From Saccharina japonica (taxonomy: Eukaryota; Sar; Phaeophyceae; Laminariales; Laminariaceae), in the NCBI GenBank assembly GCA_008828725.1, contig MEHQ01004057.1:393463-457462 (forward strand): 64,000 nucleotides of DNA. The letters run 5' to 3'. Positions 10,687-22,415 of this stretch are shown here, in pieces. A program made the translations under genes and the position numbers. Position 1 is the stretch's first letter. Each line of letters opens with the position of its first letter. The notes below the pieces were generated by a model. It worked only from the letters and a program-made list of their open reading frames with translations, made no database searches and was not told where the DNA came from.

Positions 10687-11718
10687 TATCGGTGCCAGGA
10701 GGGGGGGAGTGTGAATCGCTCGATAAAGGGTGCCTCGAGTTGAGGGTTCGCCATCAGTTGTACGAGGTCAATCTCCCGCCTTAATTGCATCCTCCCTCTT
10801 TTGCCGCGGTTAGGGAGTAAATCGCCCAAGCAGCCGGTTGTCTGCTGCGACTAGGGTATGATCTGAATCAGGTTTCGCAACAGGAGGTCGGCGCCACAGT
10901 GACATCTACCGTAGTACGAGTCGCGCGAGGATATAGTCCAAGCGGTAACGATAGTTCCCACAATTTGGAGTTTGGAAGGTGTATGATATTCCGAGCTTGG
11001 GTGCCCTAAACAAATGTTGTCCAGAGAAAGTTGTTTTTCTACTGAGACTGCCAGCAGTCGTTGTCCGTTGCCATTCAGCGCCACCCGCTCGTAAGCACCC
11101 GGCACCTTGTTATGCCTTCTGTTTGTGCAATTGTTTTCGCCCATCACGACGTGGAGATGCTCGCCTTTAGGTACTCCCGTTACCGTGGTGTATCTGTGTA
11201 TGAGGCATACAGGCACCCAATACTGATAAAGCGGTCTTGTTCCGCTTTTAGAAATAAAAGTGGGGGGGAGAGCGGCGATCCACAACATGTACGTAATATA
11301 ACACTGCTCTTATCGCTAAACTACTACTGCCACTACTATTAATAGTATTCATGCTACACGGGTGGTCCGGAGCGTACCCCCTTTCAACATGCTAGTAGAA
11401 TGTGGGCAAATAACAGGCGTTCAAAAGCACCTTGTGGAACGGCAGCAACTCCGCAAGGTGCGGGTTTGTATACGTTCCGGGGACTCTGCCTCTTTGGACT
11501 TTTACCTCTTTTCGTATGGGCTCTTGAAAGGTCGCCCTCCGGGAGATTCCCTACGTGGTGAAATGTCACGCAGGAAAGCATGTGCCCGTCAGATATGCAG
11601 CGATCACGAACTGCGGTTATAATCCATACCTCCCTCCCACTCTCTGGTACTGCCGTACTACAGTATATCTAGCCCTTTTGCCATAGACTTGCAACGGCGT
11701 TCCTCTCTCCACGGTCCA
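10687..11718. other. No gene seen upstream of peptidase gene 1
   Basis: No segment here resembles the propeptide exon of the paralogue at 38.7-39.5 kb. A purine-rich tract (AGGAGGGGGGGAGTG, about 10697-10711) resembles a retroelement polypurine tract, but no LTR could be paired with it. Confidence 0.4.
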
Positions 11719-14700
11719 ATGGCGTTGTTGCATTATTTGCCAACCGGTTTGCTCTTTGTAACCGGTGTCCGCGTGTGTGATCTTACTTACATAGGCTTGA
11801 ACCACCTTCTGTACACGGGAAGCGAGGAGGCATGGAATACCGAGGAGGCGGAAGAGTTGCGCGTAGCATGCTTCATGAGCCTTGTCTCGTTCCTGTCGGG
11901 CAGGATCGAAGTCCTGAGAGTCGCGCCCAGAACCTCAACCCACCTGCTAAACGCGGTCGCGAAAGCGTTGATACAGAGTGCCACGATTACGGCAACCCCG
12001 TTAACGGCCGCGGGCTTGGATGGCACGGGTGAGGTCATTCAGGTACGATATAAACGGGCTGCAATACGTTTGGCATGTACCATATCGTGGAGAAATAAAC
12101 GCAACATTACAATATGTACTTCTCGGTTAAGTAGCTGTTTGCTGCTCACACATCGAAGTTGAAAAGGCATAGGTCGCCAGTGTCAAACGCCCGAAATTCG
12201 TCTTGAACACTAACGCGAACGCCACATCGCTTTGAAGCCCAATCCGGCTGAACGGCAGCCGTGTGTCGTAGATAAAGTGAAGTTGTCCCAACACGACCGC
12301 ACTTGCATACTCCGACAGGTCACTGACAGTGGCCTGGATGAAACGTTATGCTACGCAACATTAAAATAGGTATTTCCCGGTTAAGTAGCTGTTTGCTACT
12401 CATGCATCGAAGTTGAACGGGCACAGGTCGTAATGGTCAAACGCCCGAAATTCGTCTTCAACACTAACGAGAACGCCACATCGCTTTGAAGCCCAATCGG
12501 GCTGAACGGCAGCCGTGCGTCGTAGCTGAAGTGTTTTTTTCCCAACAAGACCGCACATGCATGCTCCGACAGGTCATTGACACTGGCCTGGATGAAACGT
12601 CATGCTTTTTCATCGACGACGATGGGGAGGAGGTGCCGCATGGGTATTACTTCGAGGCTGTGGCCTTTCGGAAACCTTTGTCAGCTGAGGTCCCTTCCTC
12701 GTCATCCACAACATCTATAATTAAGACCCCTTTTGAAGAAGGAGATTTCTCTAGTTACCCCGATCGCCGTAAGGTGAGCGCGCATCAAGCTCTCTTCCGG
12801 TACGGTGGTGTTACGTGTTGGTGTTTATCACAATACTCGAGTTGCTGTAAGTAATTATACGGTCGTGCTCATGAGCCGGCTTGTTTTGTGCGGTTGTGGC
12901 TACCGTTAAGCCAGTATTTGATTTCGTGTAACGCGCTTGCTGTTGATAGACGTTTCCCAGTTGGAGCTGAAACGGTTGTTTGGTTCAAGTGACTCTATAT
13001 ATTTATTTGTAGTACGCAACATCGACCCGCTCGAATCAAGAAAAAGCGTAGGCAGTGTCGTCATCCGTCTCAGATGAGTATGGTCAGTGCGCATCTTGTA
13101 CTAGCTCTGGAAAGCCCTCGTATAATCACTCTTCCTACCACCGTTTGCCTCTTGCCCGACATGTTAACCCATGCAGGTGATCCAGTATATTAATCTGATC
13201 AACGCGGACAAAGTTACCCCGCCTGGGGCTGTTCCGACCAGTGACGGCGGTGTAATTTCCTATTTCTCGGCGGGTGATTTCCAAGGAGATGCTGTGGACG
13301 GACACGGCACCCATACCGCCGGGTCGGCAGCGGGGGCTACGCTCAACACCCCCGCCGAAACGGACACATGCAGCGAAACGACAAAGGTTCCAGGTTGTGC
13401 GGGTTCCTGCATTGACGTCGCTAGCACGAGTTGGGGGGATGACGTGCTGTACCCCCTGCCCGATGAGGAAAATATCGACGTTCTCTGCCCGATGTTGGGG
13501 TGCGACTATGAAACTGATCAAAGGTGCCTGAGTGATGATGTCGGTCAGACCCTAGCCGAGAACGGGGGCATGGCTCAAGGAGCAAAGATTGCGTTCTTCG
13601 ATATTTTCTCCACTCAAGGGGGCTACGGAAATTTGGCTGGTAACGGCCTGTGGGAGTCATGCTTGGAAGCTGGCTGTAAGGTGCACTCCAACTCTTGGGG
13701 TGAGCTTGACCCCCAATGCCTTGTAAAGGCGCTGGATCTTGAGTACGATGACTTCATGTACAAGGTACGTTTCGGCCGCTACGAGCTGAGACCCAATGCT
13801 AAGTATAGCATTGCTACTGTATACCGGTGGTTCTGCCCGCCTTCGTACACCACGCAGGAACACTTAGCTTCTGTTTTATGGTACAACCGTTTTTTTTTCG
13901 GATCGTCATAGATAACGTGTGCCAACAAGTGATTCATTCGCTCGTATCGCAGTTGCCGTGTCGTGGGCTCGGTGTGGCGTCGACTGCTTCCTGCAAAAAA
14001 GAAAAACCGATCTCAGAATTAACCTTTATCTTCCCCTATATACGATTCGCTTCGCTCTGTTCTGGACACAGAATCCCGAGAACCTGCTAGTTTTTTCTGC
14101 TGGCAACCAGGGGCAGACCAACGACACCCGTCCATGCACGATCAACTCTCCAGCTATTGCTAAGAACGTTCTCGCCGTCGGGGCCACGGTGTCTGGTGCA
14201 ACACGCTTGAGTTCAACTAGCGCGGATGGCGGGGTTGCCGATGGTAATAACGGGTATGCGGACGTAGACACGGTGGCGCAGTTCAGCTCGTACGGTCCAA
14301 CCAGCGACAACCGCATCAAACCGGAGATCTTGGCTCCGGGTGACGCGGTGAGATCTCTCGTTCTACTATGAATTACATTCACCGTGCATACCGATAACAA
14401 AGTCCTGTGTATTGATTTCGTAATACAAGACAAGGCAGTACCCGTATTTCATTCACGTTTGCCGAGCATGGTGTTGCATTCTGGTATTAATAGTCGTATG
14501 GTGCACACTTTCCTCCACCGAAACATTGTAAACTTGACATGGCCATCAATTCGTGCGACAAGAACGGATCAGGTAGTAGGCGACTTCCACGTAACACGTT
14601 CCTGGTCCTGCCTACTTTCACAGGTATATTCTGCCAGCAGCGACGGCGAGGATATCCATTCGTGCAGAGTGTTCGCAAATCCAGGCACTTCTATGTCGTG

Positions 14701-17263
14701 TCCAATCGTGGCGGGCGCATCGGCCATGGTGAGCGCTCATGTTCAAAATGTCCAGAAAGAGCCCTACGTCAGTACGTCCATGTCAGCAAGTACACGCTCG
14801 GGGTGTGCACCGTGACCATCGTGTAGGCGCAGGATCGGAGTTTCTGCTGTTGGCTCTTGTTATTCATTGTTTCATCGATAGGCTGGTACCAAGGACCTGG
14901 GCACTGCCGAGCCTGATATTTCGCTCACTATGTGTGGGGGCCTGTGCCTGGCTGACTCGGATTCAGTGCGGGATTTCTGCCTTGCGGCCGTATGCTTCGA
15001 AACTCGATTGCCCTTACCCTTTTAGGACTGCAGTCTCATTTTGAGGACAAACCACTCTAATTCTAAGTAATATGTCCCCAAAACGGGACTCCAGTCCCAT
15101 AAGGGTTAAACGGTTTGTTACGATGGATCCGATGTCGACTCAGTTCGAATGCACGCTCGCTCGCAGATACGCCAATACTTTTTGGATTCGAGCTTCTACA
15201 TTGCTGATGTGACGGCACGGGGTTGGTGCAAAGATGATGGGTTCCCGTGCGAAGCTTTTTCCCCGTCGTCAGCGACGGTAAAGGTGAGACCATATTCACC
15301 AAAACGTTGTCAGCGCACAAAGCCATGGGTTGGACTTGGATTCGTTATCCCCTCGTTTGTTACAAGGAGCGTCGAATACACGCCTAAAAGAGCGCCGACC
15401 CCCGCGTTTGCTTTTCGATATACTAGGAGTGTGTTTGAAAATAATTGGGTGGATTTGGGATTTTTTCAGGACATGCACCTGCCATCAAGGTGCCAGCGTA
15501 ACCGTAGGGGGTTTGGACACTCCAAGGGGCGTGCAGACCTTTTCCTCTACACAGCGGCTCAATGACGAGCTAGATCTGTTGAGGTCGATGCTGTCCTATC
15601 TGATGTAGTGAGCAGTATAAGACACACCATACACAAGTAAGCCCGTTCCAAGCGACCTGAGGCTACCGATGGCTTGCCCGCAAACCACAACAGCATACCA
15701 ACTCTTGGAGAAAAACCACTGGTTTTCGTATGATTCGTGAGAGGAGTACTACGCTGAAAAATTCCGTCGTCGGTAAAGCAGAAAGGGTCGAACCGGTGTT
15801 TTGGTGTGTTTTCTGTTGCCACAAAGCTGGCTTTAGCAAATAAGCATATGTCTGACTCCGAAGCACCGTTCGAGGGACCTTCAGACCTTGAAGACACGCC
15901 ACTAGAGGGAACGCTTGGCTGGTGTCATGACCCAAACGCATATATCACACATAGGTAAACATTACTGGAATATGCGGAATTTTCTCCGATACCACGTGAC
16001 CTTGCTCCTATTAATAGTTGTCAACTCTTGGTTTTACGTCTGGACATGTTTACTTGACCGCATGTGTACGAGACTGTAAGCAAGTCTGTAAGTAAAAAGG
16101 GCGCTTAGTTTGGAACCCCGTGACTCGATTATAAATATTAAACCAGAGGAACGTCTGGAAAATATGACACGGCATCGGCACCTCACACATCGCTTGCTCC
16201 GACCCGTGGTTTAAGCCCATGAGCTTGGTGCGACCGTGAGCACCTTGCGTGTAGAGCAGTTTCTCGACAACACACAGATCATACACAGGGTGTGGGGTAC
16301 GAGGTCGGGGTAACTGTTGAGCGAATACGCCACGAGGTTACTGTTCCGGCATAGGGTGCGTACTGAAGCTGTACGGCTTTGCTCGGCCTTTGAAAGTCAA
16401 CGATTGCTCAACACCGCTACTGTGGGAAATGAAATCCTTCCTTAGTGCCTGCTCTCATGGGCCACATGCTTTCCTCGCAGGCCCTGCTCATAAACAGCGC
16501 AAACCTGATGGGATACGGCTCGGAGCCACACAGCCACCGCGGCTTCGGGCGGATACACATGGAGATGGGGATGCCACTGGGCGGGGAAGGAAGCCTGGCT
16601 CTTTTCGTGGCGGATCAAGCTGCGTTGCCCGAGCTTGATTCACAAGAATTCTATTTCGACGTCGATGCCGACGCCGATTTAGATTTCCGTGCCACGTTGT
16701 GCTGGATCGACCCCCCTGCCCTTTCTATCTCGGCGAAGCAGTTGATCAACGATCTGGACCTCGTCGTCGAGTCCCCCAGCGGAACGATGCACACGATGTG
16801 GTCCTCGGGTGTTGCCGACACCGTCAACGTAAACGAGAGAGTAATCATTGCCGCTGCAGATGTGGAAAGTGGGATCTGGACAGTAAGGGTGTCGACGAAC
16901 GAACTTACCACTGCGTCTCAGAGGTATTCCCTTGTCGTCAACGGGGCCATAGTCTACTCTTCTACGGACCCTTTCTACTCCGACTTGTACTCCGTAGCCC
17001 CCACAAGCTCCCCTACGGGCGTCAGCGCCGGTTCCTCCCCCAGCTCCTCTTCGAGCACCAGCGATGGTTCTTCCCCTAGAACCTTGAATTCTGCCGCCCC
17101 CACAATCTCCCCTTCGGGCCCTTCGGACCCTTCGGGTACAGTTAACCCCTCTACCCCGACCGACCCTTCGTCGGGTGGGTCGATTGCGTCCACCCCGATG
17201 TCGCTGTTGGCTCTTCTCGTCGGTGCTGCGGCATCGACGATCGCCGCGGCTTGCACGGCGTAA
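11719..17263 (+). CDS. Subtilisin-family (S8, KP-43-like) serine peptidase, gene 1, seven exons
   Basis: Exons: 11719(or 11795)-12042, 12573-12773, 13177-13764, 14072-14347, 14624-14728, 15167-15283 and 16481-17263. All junctions are GT-AG and phase 0, and the reading frame is open throughout (797 codons from the ATG at 11719). Catalytic residues are Asp111 (VIDTGLD), His218 (GHGTHTAG), oxyanion Asn383 (SAGNQG) and Ser486 (GTSMSCP). A six-cysteine insert sits between the His and GMAQGAKI. The last exon holds the beta-rich C-terminal domain typical of KP-43-type peptidases, a Ser/Pro/Thr stalk and a hydrophobic tail of GPI-signal type. The paralogue at 38671-56157 has the same introns plus an upstream propeptide exon that I cannot find here. 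The region before 11795 would be intron in the paralogue. It is open in frame from an ATG at 11719 and encodes a hydrophobic leader-like peptide (MALLHYLPTGLLFVTG), so the true 5' end is uncertain. Confidence 0.85.
12101..12608 (+). repeat. 254 bp tandem duplication spanning intron 1 and the start of exon 2 of gene 1
   Basis: Unit 1 (12101-12354) and unit 2 (12355-12608) are offset by exactly 254 bp and closely similar. Unit 2 contains the functional acceptor and the beginning of the Asp exon (from 12573). Unit 1 holds a second copy of the acceptor (TCCGACAG, 12311-12318) and of the exon start, reading VTDSGLDETLCYATLK before a stop. The copy is therefore a dead pseudo-exon. Confidence 0.85.
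15018..15105. mobile_element. Miniature inverted-repeat element in an intron of gene 1
   Basis: The left arm (15018-15050, CCTTTTAGGACTGCAGTCTC and onward) pairs with the right arm (15071-15105, ...GGACTCCAGTCCCATAAGG). The spacer is about 20 bp. It lies between exon 5 (Ser exon) and exon 6, well clear of the splice sites. Confidence 0.65.
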
Positions 17264-19432
17264 ACACGACCGTTGTGGTCAAAACATGCATGAAAGGGGG
17301 ATCTCGGCTCGGTTAGGTGTAGAGGCGTGTCTTGAGGGGGGGGGGGGGTATGCGTCTCGCTAGGCATGTGCCCCAAGCGTTGCGGCTGTGATAGTGGGCG
17401 AGGATGGCGACTGGGTCGGATACTGTTTTCCTGGGATACCTGTTTGTGTCGTACGCCGTTGGTCGCTACTGAAGATATACCACGAGTGGTGGGTGGGAGT
17501 GAGCTTGTCATACGTACATTCGCCTAGCGGTAAAGTCGATTGCAGTCGTTTGCGGAACGTGCGGTGTTACCGGCCGACGTAGGCGCACGCCGTAGAGCAC
17601 TCAACCGCTGTTGGAGTAGATTCCGGGTACATATTGTGGTGGCAGGTCGTTGTTCAAGCTGAGGCGCCTCGGTACGTACCAAGTACTTCGTTAATTTAGC
17701 CCCCCGGTCTTGGCTGATGTGAACGACGGACTTCGCCACCGAGTTGGAATTATGGTAGCCCCCCTTCCCCCCCGACCCAGTCTTGTGCCGGGTCTAAACT
17801 AGTATATGTCATGTTTCCTCTCTTCTATTTCTTACATCGGAGTGCAGCAAAACGCACACTTGTGTTAGTGTGGTGTATTTGATATATCTTCTCTATCTCT
17901 GGACTCGTATTGCGTTCTGCCGAGTTTCTAAGTTTCTGATTTCATCCCTTGTTTCCCTTTCTAATCGCGGGTTTTGGATATCTCCTTCCTCTGCGGGAGG
18001 TCGGCGGGCACTCCCCACGTTGTGCGTTGACGTGTGTGGATGGTCTCGTCCAGGCTGTCATCATACACCGGTGCCTCTCCCGAATTGCTGCTTGTAGGTG
18101 AAAAACATGTCGGTTTGTTGGGGGATCTAGGTCCGGCGTAAAGCTGCTGACTAGGGGTTGGGTATGAAATCGGTAGCCATGTAGCCAACCGTTGCGGCCG
18201 CGATTGTAGGAGGGGGTGCAGACAGTCCACTTTCGTGTTCTTGGGATAGTGGTTGACCGCACATGCCGCTGGTCTTTGCTGAAGGTATGCAAAGAGTAGT
18301 GGGCGGGGGTAAGCTCAGCATGCGTACGTTCCGTCTACAGTATATAGGCCGTCGTTTGCGCGGGAGGTATTGAGTTACCGGGTGACGTAAAACAGCGCAC
18401 GTCGTAGATCACTCAACTGCTGTTGGGGTAGAGAGGCCGGTATACAGCGTGAAGGCAAGCTGCCGTAGAAGCCGGTGCGCACCGGTATGCACCAAGTTCT
18501 TTGAAATTTCGTCCCCGCTCTTGGTCGATGTGCGCTATGAGCTTCGCCACCTGGTTTGAATGGTTGCTACACCCCCCCTCCCCTCCCCTTCCCCCCCCTC
18601 CGGCACCCTCGCAAGACCCCGCCCACGGCCTCCCTACCCCCCCACCCGGCCTTGTGCCGGGTCTAGAGTGTTATAGTTGTTTTTGTTTTCTTCTCTGTTT
18701 TTCATACCAGAGCACACCAAACACATATAGTTGATAGTGTATATCTGCTCTCTTATCGACTCGTACTACAGTATACACTGCCGAGTTCCTATTAGCGGAT
18801 TGGAAGCATGCAGCATTCCCTGATTTGTAGGAGGCCCGTGCGCCCCTTGAATGGCGTGGGTTTGAATGAGTAGGTTCGTATCGGCTGTACCCGTGTACCG
18901 GTATCTGTCCAGGTGAGTTGATTCTTGGGGACAAAGGTTTTCGATGTTCGGAGGCTTTCGACTGGGAGTAAAAACACCTTCTGGGAGTGGGTTTGTTAGC
19001 TATATCTGCTAGGCCTATAGCTGTGCGTCGCAGCCGTGCTTGTCAGAGAGGATATAGAGACCATCCAATCGCGTTTTTCCTGGGATTGTGGTTGGTCTTG
19101 ATATGCCGGTCATCGATGCTAAAGGTGTGTGAAACTGGTAGTGGTTGGGGCTAAGATTAGCATGCATACGTTTGTCAGGCGGAAAACGCCGCTGTTCGAG
19201 GGACGTTGTTGTGGCCAGATAAAGCGCAAGTGCGTCGTAGAGCGCCCCATTAGCGTTGTTGTAGTATATGCCGGTACACGCGATGGAGGCAGGCTGCAGT
19301 CGAAACCGACGCGCATCGCTATGTACCAGGTACCTGAGGAAGTTGGTAGCGCTGACCGATGTGTGGTATGAGCTTCACCATCGAGCTGGAATGGTTGCAG
19401 ACCCCCCACCCGGCCTTGTGTCGGGTCTAAAA
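17264..19432 (+). repeat. Array of three diverged ~0.8 kb units downstream of gene 1, each with a hairpin
   Basis: Three related units follow the stop codon. Each holds a ...GCTGGTC(T/G)...GAAGGT...AGTGG(G/T)...GGGGTAAGCT...CATGCGTACGTT-like block. Each also ends in C-rich sequence and a stem-loop of the type ACCCGGC-CTTGT-GCCGGGT (17774-17794, 18644-18662, 19408-19426), followed by TCTA and a T-rich stretch with ACCAGAGTACACCAAACAC-like sequence. The same array follows gene 2 at 56158-58640. No conserved open frame runs through the units, so 3' UTR or non-coding RNA sequence is possible but unproven. Confidence 0.75.
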
Positions 19433-20261
19433 TCTCTTGCTGAAGTGATTGCACTGTACATACACACATATGAACATGAATACATCTGATTATCAGTCCA
19501 CGTAGTAGCTGCTCCCAAGACGGGACTGTAGTGAGTGCGGTCCAAAAGGACATTTTGTACGGTACGTACGAGTCTACACCGGTTTGACCAAACCTCGACC
19601 ATACATATATAATATCACCGCAGTTAGCCCGTACACCAGGGCCTTGGCTCCAAACCCGGCTTCTTGAGGAGGTACCCAATAGTACTCCCTATTGCTTCCT
19701 CCCGCTGAAACACCGCCGCCGTCGCCGCCGCTGCCGCCGCCACCACCGGCCTTGGTCTTCCCCTACCCTCGCGGGGCACGCCACTGGGAAAGCCGAAGCC
19801 CAAGGTGCCGGGTCGAAGGCTTTGGCGGCGAAGTTGTTGTTGTTGGGGTGTTCTTGGGGTTGTTTTCTTCGTCGACAGTCCCGCTCGTCTTGTCATCATG
19901 ACGTGTGTGGTACAGGGGTCCGCATCTAAGATAGACCTGTTTTTTTTTAATCTGCCGAAACCTTTACTGAAAGAACTAAGGCTACAAAACACACGCCGTT
20001 TTGTGTCCAACGGTGCTGTGAGTTAAAATGAAAATTCGCGTTGGCGTCTTTTTGTTTTTCGTGTCTTTTTTGTTTTAGTATTCACCTTCGAAAGCAGATT
20101 TCGTATGGGATTCCAAATGGCCAAGTTTCAATACACTTATTTTCCGAAGGCTATGAAAATCACATTCTAGACAAGACACTCAAAATAGTATCGCGGGGAA
20201 GAGTGGTGATAGACTATACGATCATCATGCAAATTGTTTTGGTGAAAAATATTCATTTTTG
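19433..20261. other. No gene seen; GCC-rich tract at 19711-19748
   Basis: A short GCC/GCT-rich run (19711-19748) gives poly-Ala or Pro-rich pseudo-translations on the two strands. The 128-codon minus-strand frame over it (19624-20010) has no recognisable domain. Confidence 0.4.
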
Positions 20262-20341
20262 ATGGCGCTGGAAATTTGTCCGTTTCTGGGTTTTTTCCCA
20301 GTGACGAAAAAACCCAGAAACGGAACAATGTTCGGCGCCAT
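20262..20341. repeat. Strong hairpin, 18 bp perfect stem
   Basis: TCCGTTTCTGGGTTTTTT (20279-20296) pairs perfectly with 20307-20324 across a 10-base loop. An outer pair, ATGGCGC (20262-20268) with GCGCCAT (20335-20341), extends it with an internal bulge. It lies about 135 bp upstream of the helicase remnant and could be the end structure of a mobile element. That link is inference. Confidence 0.7.
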
Positions 20342-20476
20342 AAAAAATACTCCGGGCTTCATCCTGGAGGCTCACCAGCGGCAATTCGGTCTTTGACCCC
20401 TCCCCTAGCATTCTAAAAACAGCATATTCGTCATCTTCACAAGATTCCTGCTAGATCCTTTGTACAATTACGTACC

Positions 20477-22340
20477 GTGCACTCCTATCTCGGCCCGCCC
20501 GTTGTCTACGAGTTTTACCACGATGCCGCTCGGGCTCGTGGGCTCGTCACGGGTGATGAGGAATACTTCATTTGCATGCAAGAAGCTATTTTGTTCCAAA
20601 CTGCTAGCTTACTCCGAGGCTTACTATTGACACTCATTCTCGACGGCGGTCCTGCTGCCAAATTATGGCGTGATTTCAAAGATGATCTAATAGAAGATTT
20701 ACGTATGTATGTCTATGACAAGAGATCAGGCGATCGCTCAAGCTTTACGTGAAATTGACTTTAAATTACAGCTGCGTACACGGCAAAGACAACCAACAGG
20801 TCAACCTTCCTCCCGCTATACATCAACAATCAGAACTTCAACGTTCAAGGGGTGCTTGCAATCGTGTCGTAGAGCACTCAACGTACTACGCTGATGACAA
20901 CGAGATTCGTCTCACTCAGGAACAACGCCTTATCTACTCCACCATACTCGACTCTTTGTGACGTTGAACAAACCGTGTGTATAGATGGCTGATAGTCCTA
21001 CTGGCACCGGGAAAACGTTCACTGAAAAGGTCATTGCAGCTCGTTTGCGTGGGCAAGGGCGAGTTGTTCTGACGGTCGCTTCGACTGGAATTGATTGCTG
21101 CCCTTCAACTCCCCTGTGGCTGGACTGCCCACTCTATGTTCAAATTACCGCTTGATGAAAAGGTCGTGCCTGGTGCAGTTTGTAACAATCGTGGTGAATC
21201 GCAACGCGCGGAACTCATCCACAACTACTGTAACTGTGACCTGATATTATGGGACGAACTCCCTATGACTCATAGGTACTGTGTCGAAGCCCTAAACTCT
21301 ACTCTACAAGACCTTCTAAATAGCAACAATATCTTTGGTGGTAAAACCATTCTCTTTAGTGGAGATTGGAGGCAAGTCGGCCCGGTTGTCAAATATGGTT
21401 CTTCCTCTGACACTGTCGAAGCCGCCGTAATCTCCAGCTTCCTCTGGAGCAATATTACCCGTTTACGCCTTACCGCCTCCCAGCGCGATAAAAAAGACTC
21501 TCAGTACTCCTCCTTCGTCCGTACCGTCGGTAAAAATAGACAACCTATCGTTCACATGTCTAACGGCGATATGGTTGCCCTCTCAAACAAAGGCGACCCT
21601 TCCACCTCTGATCACTTAACACTCAAGTTTACCACAAATTTCGAAGACCGCGTTCACTTCGTGTACCCAGACTTGAACGAAGCGACACAGCTCATGCATG
21701 ATCGTGCTATCCTTGCTACCACTAACACTGCCATCGACGCTTCCAATAAGGACATCGCCGAAAGACGGTCTCGAGAGGCTACTTCATTTTCCAGTTCGGA
21801 TACCCTTATCAGCGATGAGTCAAACCCCTACACCGCTTTTTCAGCTCCTGAACACCTTAACCTTCTCAAAGCACAGGGTGTCCCGCCTCGCCAACTATAG
21901 CTTCGGTCTAACGACCTCGCTATGTTAACAATAAACTTAAATTTCGGGGACGACATCGTCAACGGCCAAAAAGGTGTACTATTGGGTGTTACGCCCAATT
22001 CTCGTGTAATCCAAGTGCAGCTTCTCACCGGCCTTCGGCCGATCGTTCTTTTGCCACGAATACATTTTCATGCCTAAGTTGGTCGACAAGGTATCAAGTT
22101 CAGACGTGTGCATTCCCTATCCGTCTCGCCTACTCTCTGACCATGAATAAGTCCCAAGGTCGAACCCTGTCGCGCATCGGTCTCGATTTACGAAATGACA
22201 TTTTTGCACATGGCCAGCTTTACGTCGCCCTTAGTCGTATCAAAAACAGACACTCCATTATGTGCCTCGTTCCACCTTCACATATTGCCGACGGAGTTGC
22301 CCACGCTCGTAACGTCGTCTACTCTCCCTTCATTGAAGCC
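20477..22340 (+). pseudogene. PIF1-like helicase (Helitron replicase part), frameshifted
   Basis: The N-terminal piece (20477-20752) carries the FKDDLIEDL motif seen before the helicase core in these proteins. LTQEQRLIYSTIL follows at about 20909-20950. Walker A is present as SPTGTGKTF near 20993-21020. Helicase motifs follow in another frame: WDELPM (Walker B), GDWRQVGPVV and LTASQRD (21091-21900). The C-terminal motif [15 protein letters not shown]...GQLYVALSR is at 22143-22240. Breaks include a frameshift at 21090-21097, where ATTG is tandemly duplicated, a TAG at 21898-21900, a TAA near 22076 and a further shift before 22143. The intact family protein would be a 5'-3' DNA helicase used in rolling-circle transposition. 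Confidence 0.85.
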
Positions 22341-22415
22341 GCAACTGGCAACGCCTTCCAGCCACCTCCCGTTGTTCTACCTCCTCCACTTCCTCCTGCA
22401 GCTGGCAACAACTGG

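Noticed and set aside
19624..20010. 128-codon minus-strand ORF with Ala and Gln runs
   Set aside because: Driven by the GCC-rich tract and a nearby GTT repeat. No domain.
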